A DNA stretch of 64,000 bases, from NCBI GenBank assembly GCA_944323725.1, contig CALUTP010000015.1, forward strand, positions 1-64,000, read 5' to 3'. The translations under genes and the position numbers were made by a program. Position 1 is the first letter of the stretch, and each line of letters opens with the position of its first letter. This document shows, piece after piece, positions 1 through 9,000 of this stretch. The stretch comes from Candidatus Gastranaerophilales bacterium (lineage in GTDB: Bacteria; Cyanobacteriota; Vampirovibrionia; Gastranaerophilales; Gastranaerophilaceae). The notes beneath the pieces were generated by a model. That model was given only the letters and a program-made list of their open reading frames with translations. It did no database searches and was not told the origin of the DNA.

Positions 1-2
1 TA

Positions 3-212
3 TTAGACTTCTGCAAATGCTGTCATAGTGCGTTTCTTAAGGGAAATGCCGAACAAAAAAGAAGAATCGTAAAAATAGTATGTTCGAACTTTTCTTACGA
101 TGGCGAAAACCTAGTCATAGAGCCTAAACCAATATTTAAGGCTGTCATTAAAAACAGCCTTTCCAATAAAAAACTCCCCAGGTTGGACTCGAACCAACAA
201 CCTACCGGTTAA
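3..212 (+). CDS. 3' end of a probable site-specific recombinase, reading into tRNA-Asn
   Basis: The frame is open from the window edge and stops at 210-212, giving a 69-residue C-terminal fragment; the start is outside the window. It contains C-x2-C (CKCC), then VCSNFSYDGENLVIEPKPIF, which resembles the C-terminal end of serine recombinases of integrative elements as I remember that family. The last residues (RLDSNQQPTG) are simply the antisense reading of the tRNA-Asn gene, so the gene ends inside the tRNA. That arrangement is typical of an integrase sitting at its own attachment site. A hairpin at 138-161 lies inside the frame, so the true protein end could be altered by the insertion. Family assignment is by eye and moderate; it could be a decayed relic. 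Confidence 0.5.
   Translation, partial: LDFCKCCHSAFLKGNAEQKRRIVKIVCSNFSYDGENLVIEPKPIFKAVIKNSLSNKKLPRLDSNQQPTG
138..161 (-). terminator. hairpin downstream of tRNA-Asn
   Basis: Perfect 8-bp inverted repeat AAGGCTGT/ACAGCCTT with an 8-base loop, 12 bases beyond the 3' end of tRNA-Asn on the minus strand. The T tract is weak on both strands, so termination is possible but not certain. Confidence 0.4.
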
Positions 213-245
213 CAGCCGGTTGCTCCGCCATTGAGCTACTGAGGA
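174..245 (-). tRNA. tRNA-Asn (GTT)
   Basis: The minus strand folds as a full cloverleaf: acceptor TCCTCAG pairs with CTGGGGA, D-arm GCTC/GAGC, anticodon loop CTGTTAA giving anticodon GTT, T-arm GTTGG-TTCGAGT-CCAAC, discriminator G. CCA is not encoded. The 3' half overlaps the end of the recombinase-like frame on the plus strand, suggesting that it serves as an integration site. Confidence 0.95.
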
Positions 246-335
246 TTATCATCTTTTAATTTAACTGAAACCTTTTCAAGTAACGCTTATGAATTTATTA
301 TAAAATAAAAAATTTTTATTGTAAAGTCTTTTATC

Positions 336-2144
336 TTATTTTATTGAAGATAATTTTATCAGGTTTTCAAAATCTTTATGGCGTGCTGATAAGTCATCAA
401 ATGTCCCTATATCAACTAATTCTCCGTCTTTAATATATATTAATTTATTACATGATTTTAATGTTGATAATCTATGTGCAATCGCAATAATTGTTTTATT
501 TTCTATTAATTCTGTAAGCATGTCTGTTATTTCATGCTCAGTTTTTACATCAAGTGCTGATGTTGCTTCATCAAATATTAGAATTTCTGGTTCTTTATAA
601 AGGGCTCGTGCTATTGCTAATCTCTGCTTTTGACCTAAAGAGGCCCCTGTAGTACCTATAAAAGGTGTTGCATCGATAGTATTTTCAAATTGTTTTACGT
701 AATCATATAGTTTTGCATTGTACAATGCTTTTGTTACTCTATCTTTGTCAATGTTTTCTGGTTTTACTCCCAAAGCTACGTTTTCTTTAAATGATTTGTT
801 TAAAATCTTGATTTCTTGAGGGACGTAACCAATAATTTGCCTAAATTGAGCGAAGTCTTCAGGAGTTAATTTTATTCCATCCACACAAATGTCCCCTTGT
901 GTTGGAGGGAGTAATCCCATTAAAATATCAGCAATAGTAGATTTACCTGCTCCAGATAGTCCTATTATTCCAACAAAATCTCCTTTATCTATTTCAAAAG
1001 AGATATTTTTTAATACGGGTTTTCCTAAATTGTATTCAAAACTTACATTTTTAAATTCAATTTTTTGATTAAAATGTAAGTTATTATTTACTGTAGATTT
1101 TATTGGTTTAAAATCCTTAAGATTACATTTTTCGTATTCTTGTAATAGAGCTTTAACAAAAGTTTTGCCGTTTGAAATATTTATTATTGCTGTCTGAATT
1201 CTATTTAGTGCTGGAGCTATTCTGAAAATTGCAGCTGCAACTAGCGAAAAGGAAGCTATCATAGCTGGTTGATTATTGAAGTTTTTGAAGGATAAAAAAG
1301 CTCCAAGTATTATTAATGCTGATACAATAAGGATTTCTATTATATATGGGGGAATTGAACTGTAAAATTCTGCCATACTTTGGAAGTGATTAACTGTTTG
1401 GGCTTGAGTATAGTATGCTTCATAGAATTCAGATTCTGCAGAAAGAATTTTTATTTCTTTTAAGTTTTCTATGTTTGTATATTTTATATCGTTAAGAATC
1501 CGATTTTCTTTATTTATTTTTCTGTTAATTCCAATCATTTTTCTTCTGAAAAATCTATTTTGCATAAGCATGCTAATTATTACAAAAGCAATTGTTGCGA
1601 TTGCTGCTGCTGGGAATTTAATTAAAATTAGTAAGATTATCATAGTTACTATAATAATGTTTGTAAAAAGTGTTATTGTGCGAAACACAAATATATTAAC
1701 TGCTTGAGGACAAAGTGTTGATAGTACATAAAATTTATCTGATTGTGAACTTTGAATACTATTTTTGTAGCTTGAGAAAATATAATATTCCATAAATCTA
1801 TTAGTAATATCTTGCTTCCAGTTATTTATAAATTTAGTTTGCAAAAGGTAGAAATAGATCATGTAAATATTTTTGAAAACAAAAAGTCCTAAAGCCAAAA
1901 GGCCTAAGAAGAGAGCATTTATCATTGTATTATTACTGTGAGTAAATAGAGTAAGATAATAATATAATGTTGTATTAATTATCGTATCAGGACGGACAAT
2001 CATTATGATAAAGGGATAAATTAATGCTATTCCTATAAATTCTAATGCTCCTGCGATTAGTGATAATAATATAAAACCTAGTAGTTTAAGTTTTCTTTTA
2101 TTGCCAAAATAATTAATAAATTTTTTAAAATCTTCAATAAACAT
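336..2144 (-). CDS. ABC transporter, fused permease and ATP-binding protein (PglK/MsbA type)
   Basis: 602 residues, an exporter half-transporter that would work as a homodimer in the inner membrane. About six membrane helices span residues 20-320; the nucleotide-binding domain follows from about 360, with Walker A GLSGAGKST (about 395), Q-loop GYVPQE, Walker B ILIFDEATSALD and H-loop AIAHRLS. The signature is ASLGQKQR, which departs from LSGGQ at two positions and should be borne in mind when predicting activity. Overall layout is closest to PglK/WlaB-like flippases for lipid-linked sugars, but the substrate cannot be read from sequence. A clear ribosome site AAGGGA precedes the ATG. It stands alone, divergent from the Bax-inhibitor family gene. 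Confidence 0.85.
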   Translation of the reverse strand: MFIEDFKKFINYFGNKRKLKLLGFILLSLIAGALEFIGIALIYPFIIMIVRPDTIINTTLYYYLTLFTHSNNTMINALFLGLLALGLFVFKNIYMIYFYLLQTKFINNWKQDITNRFMEYYIFSSYKNSIQSSQSDKFYVLSTLCPQAVNIFVFRTITLFTNIIIVTMIILLILIKFPAAAIATIAFVIISMLMQNRFFRRKMIGINRKINKENRILNDIKYTNIENLKEIKILSAESEFYEAYYTQAQTVNHFQSMAEFYSSIPPYIIEILIVSALIILGAFLSFKNFNNQPAMIASFSLVAAAIFRIAPALNRIQTAIINISNGKTFVKALLQEYEKCNLKDFKPIKSTVNNNLHFNQKIEFKNVSFEYNLGKPVLKNISFEIDKGDFVGIIGLSGAGKSTIADILMGLLPPTQGDICVDGIKLTPEDFAQFRQIIGYVPQEIKILNKSFKENVALGVKPENIDKDRVTKALYNAKLYDYVKQFENTIDATPFIGTTGASLGQKQRLAIARALYKEPEILIFDEATSALDVKTEHEITDMLTELIENKTIIAIAHRLSTLKSCNKLIYIKDGELVDIGTFDDLSARHKDFENLIKLSSIK

Positions 2145-2234
2145 CTATCCCTTAGTCCAGTCTATTTAATTATCTAAAATTGTGTTATAATAATTTTATT
2201 ATATCATAGTTTTTAGATAAGGAAAGGAGTGTGT

Positions 2235-2963
2235 ATGTCAAATCCAATTTTAAATGATAAATTTTTAGAATCAGAGGTTGTACTCGATTCTCAGCCAATG
2301 ACAGTAAATGGTGCAATAAATAAAACATTAGCGCTATTTGTATTGTTATTAGTACCAGCTGCTTATACTTGGACATTAGTATTTCAGGGATTTATGGATA
2401 AGGCATCTATGTTGTGTATTGGTGGGGCTATTGCTGGATTTATTGTTGCCTTAATTCTTGCATTTACAAGAAAATTTGCCAATATTCTAGCACCAGTGTA
2501 TGCAGTATGTGAAGGGTTTTTTGTCGGGGGAATTTCAGCATTTTTTGAGGCTTCCTATGCGGGGCTAGTGATTCAAGCTGTAGTTGCTACTTTCGGAGCA
2601 ATGCTTTCTATGCTTCTTTTGTATAAAGCTAAAGTAATTGTTTGTACAGACAAATTCCGAGCTGTTATTTTTACTGCGACGTTGTCAATTGCGATTATTT
2701 ATCTAATACAAATTATTGCGTCATTATTTGGCCGTAGTATTCCGCAAATATTCACCGCAAGCCCGATTGGTATAGCTTTTAGTATAATTGTTGTAGGTAT
2801 TGCAGCTTTAAATTTGATAATTGATTTTGATTTTATTGAAGAAGGCGAAAAAAGAATGTTGCCAAAAGATTATGAATGGTATGGCGCATTTGGATTGATG
2901 GTTACACTAGTTTGGCTGTATATTGAAATTTTAAAATTATTAGCTAAATTAAGAGATAGATAA
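2235..2963 (+). CDS. Bax inhibitor-1 / YccA family membrane protein
   Basis: About 242 residues with seven hydrophobic segments, matching the Bax inhibitor-1-like (Bax1-I, YccA) family of multi-pass inner-membrane proteins; the family has been linked to ion (calcium) leak or protease modulation, but no function can be assigned here. I place the start at ATG 2235, five bases after GGAAAGGAG; an in-frame GTG at 2229 lies inside that ribosome site and is unlikely. The gene is monocistronic: it is divergent from the ABC transporter and ends at a strong terminator shared with mtaB. Confidence 0.8.
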   Translation: MSNPILNDKFLESEVVLDSQPMTVNGAINKTLALFVLLLVPAAYTWTLVFQGFMDKASMLCIGGAIAGFIVALILAFTRKFANILAPVYAVCEGFFVGGISAFFEASYAGLVIQAVVATFGAMLSMLLLYKAKVIVCTDKFRAVIFTATLSIAIIYLIQIIASLFGRSIPQIFTASPIGIAFSIIVVGIAALNLIIDFDFIEEGEKRMLPKDYEWYGAFGLMVTLVWLYIEILKLLAKLRDR

Positions 2964-2993
2964 TGCTATGGTGATCTAATTTAACGAAAAATA

Positions 2994-3022
2994 AAATCTC
3001 CCAAATTTTTGGGAGATTTTTA
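2994..3022 (+). terminator. bidirectional rho-independent terminator
   Basis: Hairpin with 10-bp stem AATCTCCCAA/TTGGGAGATT, followed by a T run on the plus strand and preceded by an A run, so it can also serve the converging mtaB gene whose stop codon lies at its edge. Confidence 0.85.
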
Positions 3023-4300
3023 TATAAGTTCTCCATATATTTTTCCGTTTTCGTATCTTGTAATTTTAATTTTTTGAAGGCTTTTTGTTAATGATATATC
3101 TTTTGAATTAGTAGTTACTGTTAGATAATTCCTAGTAACCCCTTTCAGAAACCCTTGTTTATCGGGATGTTTTTCAATCAAAATCTCTCGAATTGTTCCG
3201 ATATTTTTATTTATAAATTCATCTAGTTTCTTTTTAGAAATTGCTTTTATAATAGAGGCTCTTTGTTCTTTAATTTGAGTATCTATTTGATTTTGAGCAG
3301 CTGCACCGATAGTTCCAGCTCTTTTAGAATATGGAAAAGTATGGATTTGTGATAGACCAGATTTTTCAAGGTTTTGTCTAGTAATTTCAAAGTCTTCATC
3401 GGTTTCCCCAGCAAATCCTGTAATAATATCACTTCCTAGAAATGGGAGATCAAACATTTTATTGATTTTATTGATTTGAGCAAGATAATCTTCCACTTTA
3501 TAAAATCTATTCATTGATTTTAATGTCTTGTTACAGGCTGATTGCAATGAAAGATGAAAATGTGGACAAAATTTTTCTGATTTTTGCAAAAATTCTAAAA
3601 GTTCATCAGTAATTTCAAGCGGATTCAATGAGCCAAGTCTGTACCTTTTTATATTTGTATTTTTTTCAACTTCTTTTAGCAAATCGAGAAGAGTAAGTCC
3701 AAAATCACGTCCCCATAGTCCAATGTGAATTCCGGTGAATATTACTTCTTTAAAGCCTTTTTGTTCAAATTCATTGATTTGTTTTATTATAAAATCAGTA
3801 TCGGCACTTCTACTTTTACCTCTGGCGAATGGAATTATGCAATAAGAGCATCTATTATCACATCCGTCTTGAATTTTTAAACTAGCTCGAGTCTTAGAGG
3901 TATCTTCAAGTTCTGCTTTTGTGAAAGTTTCTAAAGACATAATATCTTTAGCATGGCATTTTTCATTTAAAGTTAAAAATTCAAAAATATGTAACTTCTC
4001 GTCATTTCCAATTACGTAGTCAATAAAATCATTTTTTAGCAAATTGTCTTTTTCAATTTGGGCGAGACATCCTGTAAGAACTGTAATTATATTTTCTTTC
4101 TGATGCTTTGCGTTTCTTAGCAGGTATAGCGCTTCATTGTCACTTTTGTGCGTAACTGTACATGAATTAAGTATATAAATATCAGCCTCTTTGATTCTAT
4201 TAACTTGAATGATGCCATTTTTTTTAAGGTTTTCTATTATAATTGAGCTTTCAAACTGGTTAGCTTTACAGCCCATTGTATGAATATAAAACTTTTTCAT
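3020..4300 (-). CDS. mtaB: tRNA (N6-threonylcarbamoyladenosine-C2)-methylthiotransferase MtaB
   Basis: 426 residues. Radical SAM enzyme that adds a methylthio group to t6A37 of ANN-reading tRNAs. The N-terminal UPF0004 domain has its three cluster cysteines at about 11 (HTMGCKANQFES), 47 and 78; the radical SAM motif C-x3-C-x2-C is CDNRCSYC near 150, followed by IIPFARGKSRS. These features fit MtaB/YqeV better than MiaB or RimO. The C-terminal TRAM-like region is short. There is no Shine-Dalgarno; instead a -10-like TATTAT sits exactly six bases before the ATG, so the mRNA may be leaderless. It converges on the Bax-inhibitor gene. Confidence 0.88.
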   Translation of the reverse strand: MKKFYIHTMGCKANQFESSIIIENLKKNGIIQVNRIKEADIYILNSCTVTHKSDNEALYLLRNAKHQKENIITVLTGCLAQIEKDNLLKNDFIDYVIGNDEKLHIFEFLTLNEKCHAKDIMSLETFTKAELEDTSKTRASLKIQDGCDNRCSYCIIPFARGKSRSADTDFIIKQINEFEQKGFKEVIFTGIHIGLWGRDFGLTLLDLLKEVEKNTNIKRYRLGSLNPLEITDELLEFLQKSEKFCPHFHLSLQSACNKTLKSMNRFYKVEDYLAQINKINKMFDLPFLGSDIITGFAGETDEDFEITRQNLEKSGLSQIHTFPYSKRAGTIGAAAQNQIDTQIKEQRASIIKAISKKKLDEFINKNIGTIREILIEKHPDKQGFLKGVTRNYLTVTTNSKDISLTKSLQKIKITRYENGKIYGELI

Positions 4301-4306
4301 TACTTT

Positions 4307-4335
4307 ATAATATTAAAAATAAATCAGATTGTAAA
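4307..4335 (-). promoter_or_regulatory. mtaB promoter, predicted leaderless start
   Basis: Reading the minus strand: TTTACA (-35), 17-base spacer, TATTAT (-10), six bases, then the ATG of mtaB. That spacing puts the transcription start on the A of the start codon, and no ribosome-binding site is present. Confidence 0.55.
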
Positions 4336-4370
4336 TATTTCTTAAAATCATATATATAATTAGCAAAAAT

Positions 4371-4400
4371 TTTCACTTTCGGTTTTTAATATGATATAAT
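4371..4400 (+). promoter_or_regulatory. sigma-70-like promoter for the 4427 gene
   Basis: TTCACT at 4372-4377 followed 17 bases later by a perfect TATAAT at 4395-4400, about 26 bases before the ATG at 4427. Confidence 0.5.
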
Positions 4401-4426
4401 TAATATGTGAAAGTGTAGGTGTGTAT

Positions 4427-5323
4427 ATGCAAGTTCAGTCTATAAGGTCTAATGCAGGATTTACCTCTAAACGAGATGATATGATCGCTCAAAATGATGA
4501 TTATATAAGAGCGGTTGCCTATCGTAAAACTTTAAAGAAAGTTAATCCAGAAAGAAATCGTAAAATAACAAATGCTATGTTCTATTCTATTCCTGTTATT
4601 GCAGGACTTTCTGCAGCAATTTTAACAAAGGGTAAAACTACATTTTTAACAAAAGAAATTTCCGGTAAAGCTGCTAAGCTTGCAAATGGATTAAAATCCG
4701 GCATCGCTTGGGGCGCAACTTTAGCTGTTGCCGATGCTGTGATTGGCGCTAAGAATTTACTTACACGAAAATCTGATACAGCAAGGGATTTTGATCGCAA
4801 AAATCCTATTCTTTCGTTCTTTGGAACAATCGGGGTTGCCATAGCAGCTTTATGCTATGCACCTAAGGGTATTGCAAAACTCGCAGGTAAAATTAAACCT
4901 GAAACTTTAGCTAAAATTTCTGACAAAGTAGGTAAAGCAGCTAATAAAATTAATGGTTCAAAAATGTTGGAAACTGTGGCAAAACCGTTTAGACATTTAG
5001 CTAACAAGACTCCTTCTGCATTAAAAGAAGCAGGTAAAGTCGCAGTGGCTTGGGCGCCTGATGCAATGGTATTAGGTACGTTAGTTCATGCACTTTCAAG
5101 TGGTTATCGTCAAAATAGTGAATTTAGCAAAAACTATTCAGAATTAAAAGAAAAACAATTAAATATTGCTAAAATGCGTGCAAGAGAATTGCAAATGGAA
5201 AATGACTTTTTGAAGCAATTCCCTGAAAATGAAGCTAACCTTGAAATAGTAAAAGCTACAGCACAGAATAGACCAGATGATGTTCTTGCGGCTATTGCTG
5301 AACAGTATTCAGTAGAAGATTAA
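4427..5323 (+). CDS. lineage-specific protein with hydrophobic segments and N-terminal GFTSK motif
   Basis: 298 residues, no recognised domain. Start chosen at ATG 4427 (GTAGGTG upstream); an in-frame GTG at 4421 is less likely. It begins MQVQSIRSNAGFTSKR, a pattern shared with proteins encoded at 9812 and 53966. The protein is basic, with three or four hydrophobic, Ala/Gly-rich stretches (about residues 47-60, 88-105, 130-150 and 205-225) and a charged C-terminal helix. Hydrophobic segments without a cleavable signal suggest a membrane protein. The next gene follows 9 bases after the stop and is probably co-transcribed. Function unknown. Confidence 0.6.
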   Translation: MQVQSIRSNAGFTSKRDDMIAQNDDYIRAVAYRKTLKKVNPERNRKITNAMFYSIPVIAGLSAAILTKGKTTFLTKEISGKAAKLANGLKSGIAWGATLAVADAVIGAKNLLTRKSDTARDFDRKNPILSFFGTIGVAIAALCYAPKGIAKLAGKIKPETLAKISDKVGKAANKINGSKMLETVAKPFRHLANKTPSALKEAGKVAVAWAPDAMVLGTLVHALSSGYRQNSEFSKNYSELKEKQLNIAKMRARELQMENDFLKQFPENEANLEIVKATAQNRPDDVLAAIAEQYSVED

Positions 5324-5332
5324 ATAATTTAT

Positions 5333-5902
5333 ATGATTAATGCAGTTTTGATGTCTTCTTCAAATAATTATAGATCTGGTCAGTTTAGACCTGTACGTTT
5401 TAATGCGTCAGTTTCTTTTCTGGCTAACCCTGTGGGTAAGTATGTTAAACCTATAGAAGCAAAGCATATTGGGTTGCTTGATAAGCTGGGTGAATTCTTT
5501 GCTGGAGTTTCTGATATGCTCAAAAATCAGCAAAAATCTCTTGCTACTCAAAGCGGAGCTTTGAACGTTAAAAATATTGCAGACCCCATTCCTGAAGCAA
5601 ATATCCGGTTTGATGATGTAAAATCTCTTACAATCAGACCTAAAAAATTCAGATTGGAAGGCAATAAAGAGCCCGTTAGTTTATGCCATTTTGAATACTC
5701 ATCGCCTAAGACTTCAAAATTCGATATTGTCTTGACGGATTGCGGTGTGCTCAAAAAGGGTGATATTTTCTCTTATGATTACCATAGAGCGGACAAGCAT
5801 CCTATCAGAGATAATGAAGCCAAGACCATAAACAATATTTTTGAACGCTATGGTGAAGATATTATTAGCATTATTAAAAAATATCAGAAAAAACTTTCAT
5901 AA
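5333..5902 (+). CDS. hypothetical protein, co-transcribed with the 4427 gene
   Basis: 189 residues with no domain that I recognise. The N-terminus is Ser/Asn-rich and contains RFNASVSF, similar in style to the short motifs at the N-termini of its neighbours. The C-terminal half is mixed alpha/beta with a YDYHRADKHPIRDNEA stretch. Start ATG 5333 lies 9 bases after the preceding stop, with no clear ribosome site, suggesting translational coupling; an internal ATG at 5351 is an alternative. Function unknown. Confidence 0.55.
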   Translation: MINAVLMSSSNNYRSGQFRPVRFNASVSFLANPVGKYVKPIEAKHIGLLDKLGEFFAGVSDMLKNQQKSLATQSGALNVKNIADPIPEANIRFDDVKSLTIRPKKFRLEGNKEPVSLCHFEYSSPKTSKFDIVLTDCGVLKKGDIFSYDYHRADKHPIRDNEAKTINNIFERYGEDIISIIKKYQKKLS

Positions 5903-6025
5903 TTGATTTAAAAATTTTTAAGGGATTATTTGTGCTGCAAAAATTTTTCATTACTTTTTATAACTAATTAGTAAAATTTTCAAAGATAATTAATTTTTAT
6001 AAATATGGTATTTAAAATATTTTTT

Positions 6026-6060
6026 ATATAAAAAACGAGTTCGGATTTCCCGAACTCGTT
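6026..6060 (-). terminator. terminator of the PFOR gene
   Basis: 11-bp perfect stem AACGAGTTCGG/CCGAACTCGTT with a 5-base loop; on the minus strand it is followed by a TTTTTTATATAAA tract, and it lies 25 bases past the stop of the PFOR gene. Confidence 0.85.
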
Positions 6061-6084
6061 AGTTTTTGCAAATTGCTGAATGAT

Positions 6085-9000
6085 TTATTTCATCAATTCT
6101 CCAACTGCTTTGTAAACAGACATACGTTTTGCAGCATCGCTTTCAGCCTGTTCATAAAGCGCCTCAGCTTGATCAGGATTAGTTTTCATTAATGATTTAT
6201 AACGTCCTTCACTTCTGATGAATTCCTGATAGCTTCCTTTTGGATCTTTTGCATCCCAAGTGAATGGTGCTTCAGGATTAGCAGGATTATATCTGTATAA
6301 TGGGAAGTAACCTGCTTCAACTGCACGTTTTTGTTCTGTTTGTGTCTTACTCATATCAATACCATGTGCTATACAAGGTGCATAAGCAAAGATGATTGAT
6401 GGTCCGTCGTATGCTTCAGCTTCTTGGAATGCTTTAAGTGTTTGAGCTCTATCAGCACCAAGTGCAACTGATGCAACATATACATAACCATAAGACATAC
6501 TCATTAAGCCCATGTTTTTCTTGTAAGTTGGTTTACCCCCAGTAGCAAACTTAGCAACAGCACCTGTAGGTGTTGATTTAGAAGCTTGACCACCAGTGTT
6601 AGAGTAAACTTCAGTATCAAGAACAAGAATATTAACGTTTTTATTTTGTGCTAATACATGGTCGATACCGCCGTAGCCGATATCGTTTGCCCAGCCATCA
6701 CCACCGATAATCCATACTGATTTATCTGTGAAGTAATCTTGAAGTTCTCTTACTTTAGCTAAGTCTGGACATTTAACATCTGCATATTTTGCAATGACTT
6801 CTTTAGCCTTGTTTTGAGCTGCTATAGCTTCTTCTGTTTTTGAATTATCAAAATGAGCTATTGCAGCTTCAAGAGCTTCTTTCAAATCAGCTGGTGTATT
6901 TTCATTATTAACAACTTTTTCTACATAAGTTTTTAAAGTATCTCTGTTCTGATCAACTGCTAATCTCATACCAAATCCGAATTCAGCGTTATCTTCGAAT
7001 AATGAGTTAGCCCAAGCTGGACCTCTACCTTCCTTAGTTTTTGTGTAAGGAATTGTAGGGAATGTTCCTGAGTAAATTGAAGAACAACCTGTTGCGTTTG
7101 CAATAATCATATTTTCACCAAATAATTGTGAAACTAATTTAACATAAGGAGTCTCACCACAACCAGCACAAGCACCAGAGAATTCAAATAATGGTTTTCT
7201 AAGCATTGCACCTTTAATAGTTTTTGTTGTATTTTTACCCATTACGTTATCAGGTAATTCATCAAAGAATTTTTCGTTAACTAATTCGCAAGCTTCTTCT
7301 TCTTTTTCAATAGATGACCAAGTAAGAGCTTGTTTTTCAGGGTTTTTATTAGCTGGACACTGATCTACGCAAACTCCGCATCCAGTACAATCCATGCAAT
7401 ATACTTGGACTTTGAAGTGTTCACCGTCTAAGTTTGGTTTTGCTTCAATTGTATTAAATGATGCTGGAGCATCTTTTAAGTTGTCTTTTTCAATTAATTT
7501 AGTTCTAATTGCAGCATGTGGACAAGCTGAAGCACATATACCACATTGGATACAATTTGCTGAATTCCATTTTGGAACACGAGGAGCGATTCCACGTTTT
7601 TCAAGGCAAGCTGTTCCTGTTGGGATAACACCATCTACAGACATTGCTGATACAGGGATATCATCACCTTTTTGTCTCATTGATGGTTCTATGATTTTCT
7701 TAGCAAAGTCTGATGCGTTATCTGGGATTAATTTAACATCATCAACACATCCTACACCATCTAATGATGAAGGTACTGGAACTTCTTCTGTTGCGTTAAC
7801 TGCAGCATCAATTAATGCTAGGTTCATATTAACAACATCATCGCCTTTTTTCTTGAAGGTTTTCTTAGTCATTTCTCTCATACCTTCAAGAGCTTGTTCA
7901 AATGGAATAATTCCTGAAACTTTAAAGTATGCAACCATCATTACAGTGTTTGCCCCCTTACCTCTTAGTCCAGGTTGTTGTTCGATAAGTTTTTCAGCGT
8001 CTACGTTGTAGAATTTGATTTTCTTATCAATAATTGTTTTTTGCATATCTCTAGTCAAATGAGCAAAAGCTTCTTCTTTAGAGTATGGACTGTTGAGTAG
8101 GAACGTTCCGCCTTCTTTGATACCTTTTAGCAGGTCATATCTGCCGATGTATGCGTGAGCTGAGCAAGATACAAAGTCTGGTGCTGTAATAAGGTATGTA
8201 GATTTAATTTGCTTGTCACCAAATCTCAAGTGAGAAACTGTAACACCAAATGATTTTTTAGAGTCATAAGCAAAGTATGCTTGTGCATCTTTGTTTGTGT
8301 ATTGACCAATAATTTTGATTGAGTTTTTATTAGCACCAACTGTACCATCTGAACCTAAGCCCCAGAACATACAATTTGTTGTGCCTTCTGGTTCGGTTAC
8401 AATATGTTCATCTATTTTCAATGATTTATGAGTTACGTCATCTTCAATACCTACAGTAAATCCATGGAATCCATTGTTTGCTAAATGTTTGTAAATAGCA
8501 AGAACCATAGATGGTGTAAATTCTTTAGATGATAGACCATATCTTCCACCGATTACTTTAATATCTTTGTTGTCTAATGCTGCAACAACATCCATATACA
8601 ATGGTTCACCAATAGAACCTGGTTCTTTAGTTCTATCAAGAACAGCTATACGTTTAACTGATTTTGGTAGAGCTGCGTTGAATCGTTTTGTATCAAATGG
8701 TCTGTATAATCTTACTTTTACTAAACCATATTTTGTTCCGCGTTTAGCATTTAAGTATTCTATAGTTTCTTCAATAGCTTCACAACCAGAACCGATAGCT
8801 ACGATTATGTCAGTTGCATCAGGTGCACCTACGTAATCAAATGGATGATATTGTCTGCCTGTTACTGCTGCAACTTTATCCATATATTCCTGAACGATAT
8901 CAGGGACTGCTTCATAGTATTTATTAACAGTTTCACGACCTTGGAAATATACGTCTGTATTTTGAGCACCAACTTTACATTTTGGAGCTTCTGGTCTCAT

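Noticed and set aside
1-130. Possible 5S rRNA or tmRNA fragment (ATGCCGAAC resembles 5S loop; GCAAATGCTGTC resembles a tag start).
   Set aside because: Helices of 5S do not form around the motif, and a tmRNA tag here would end in a non-hydrophobic tail. An open protein frame with recombinase-like sequence explains the stretch better.
1471-1707. Hydrophobic plus-strand frame opposite the ABC transporter permease.
   Set aside because: Antisense of membrane helices produces hydrophobic shadows; no other support.
7394-8011. 205-residue plus-strand frame opposite the PFOR gene.
   Set aside because: Antisense shadow of a strongly conserved gene; no ribosome site or domain.
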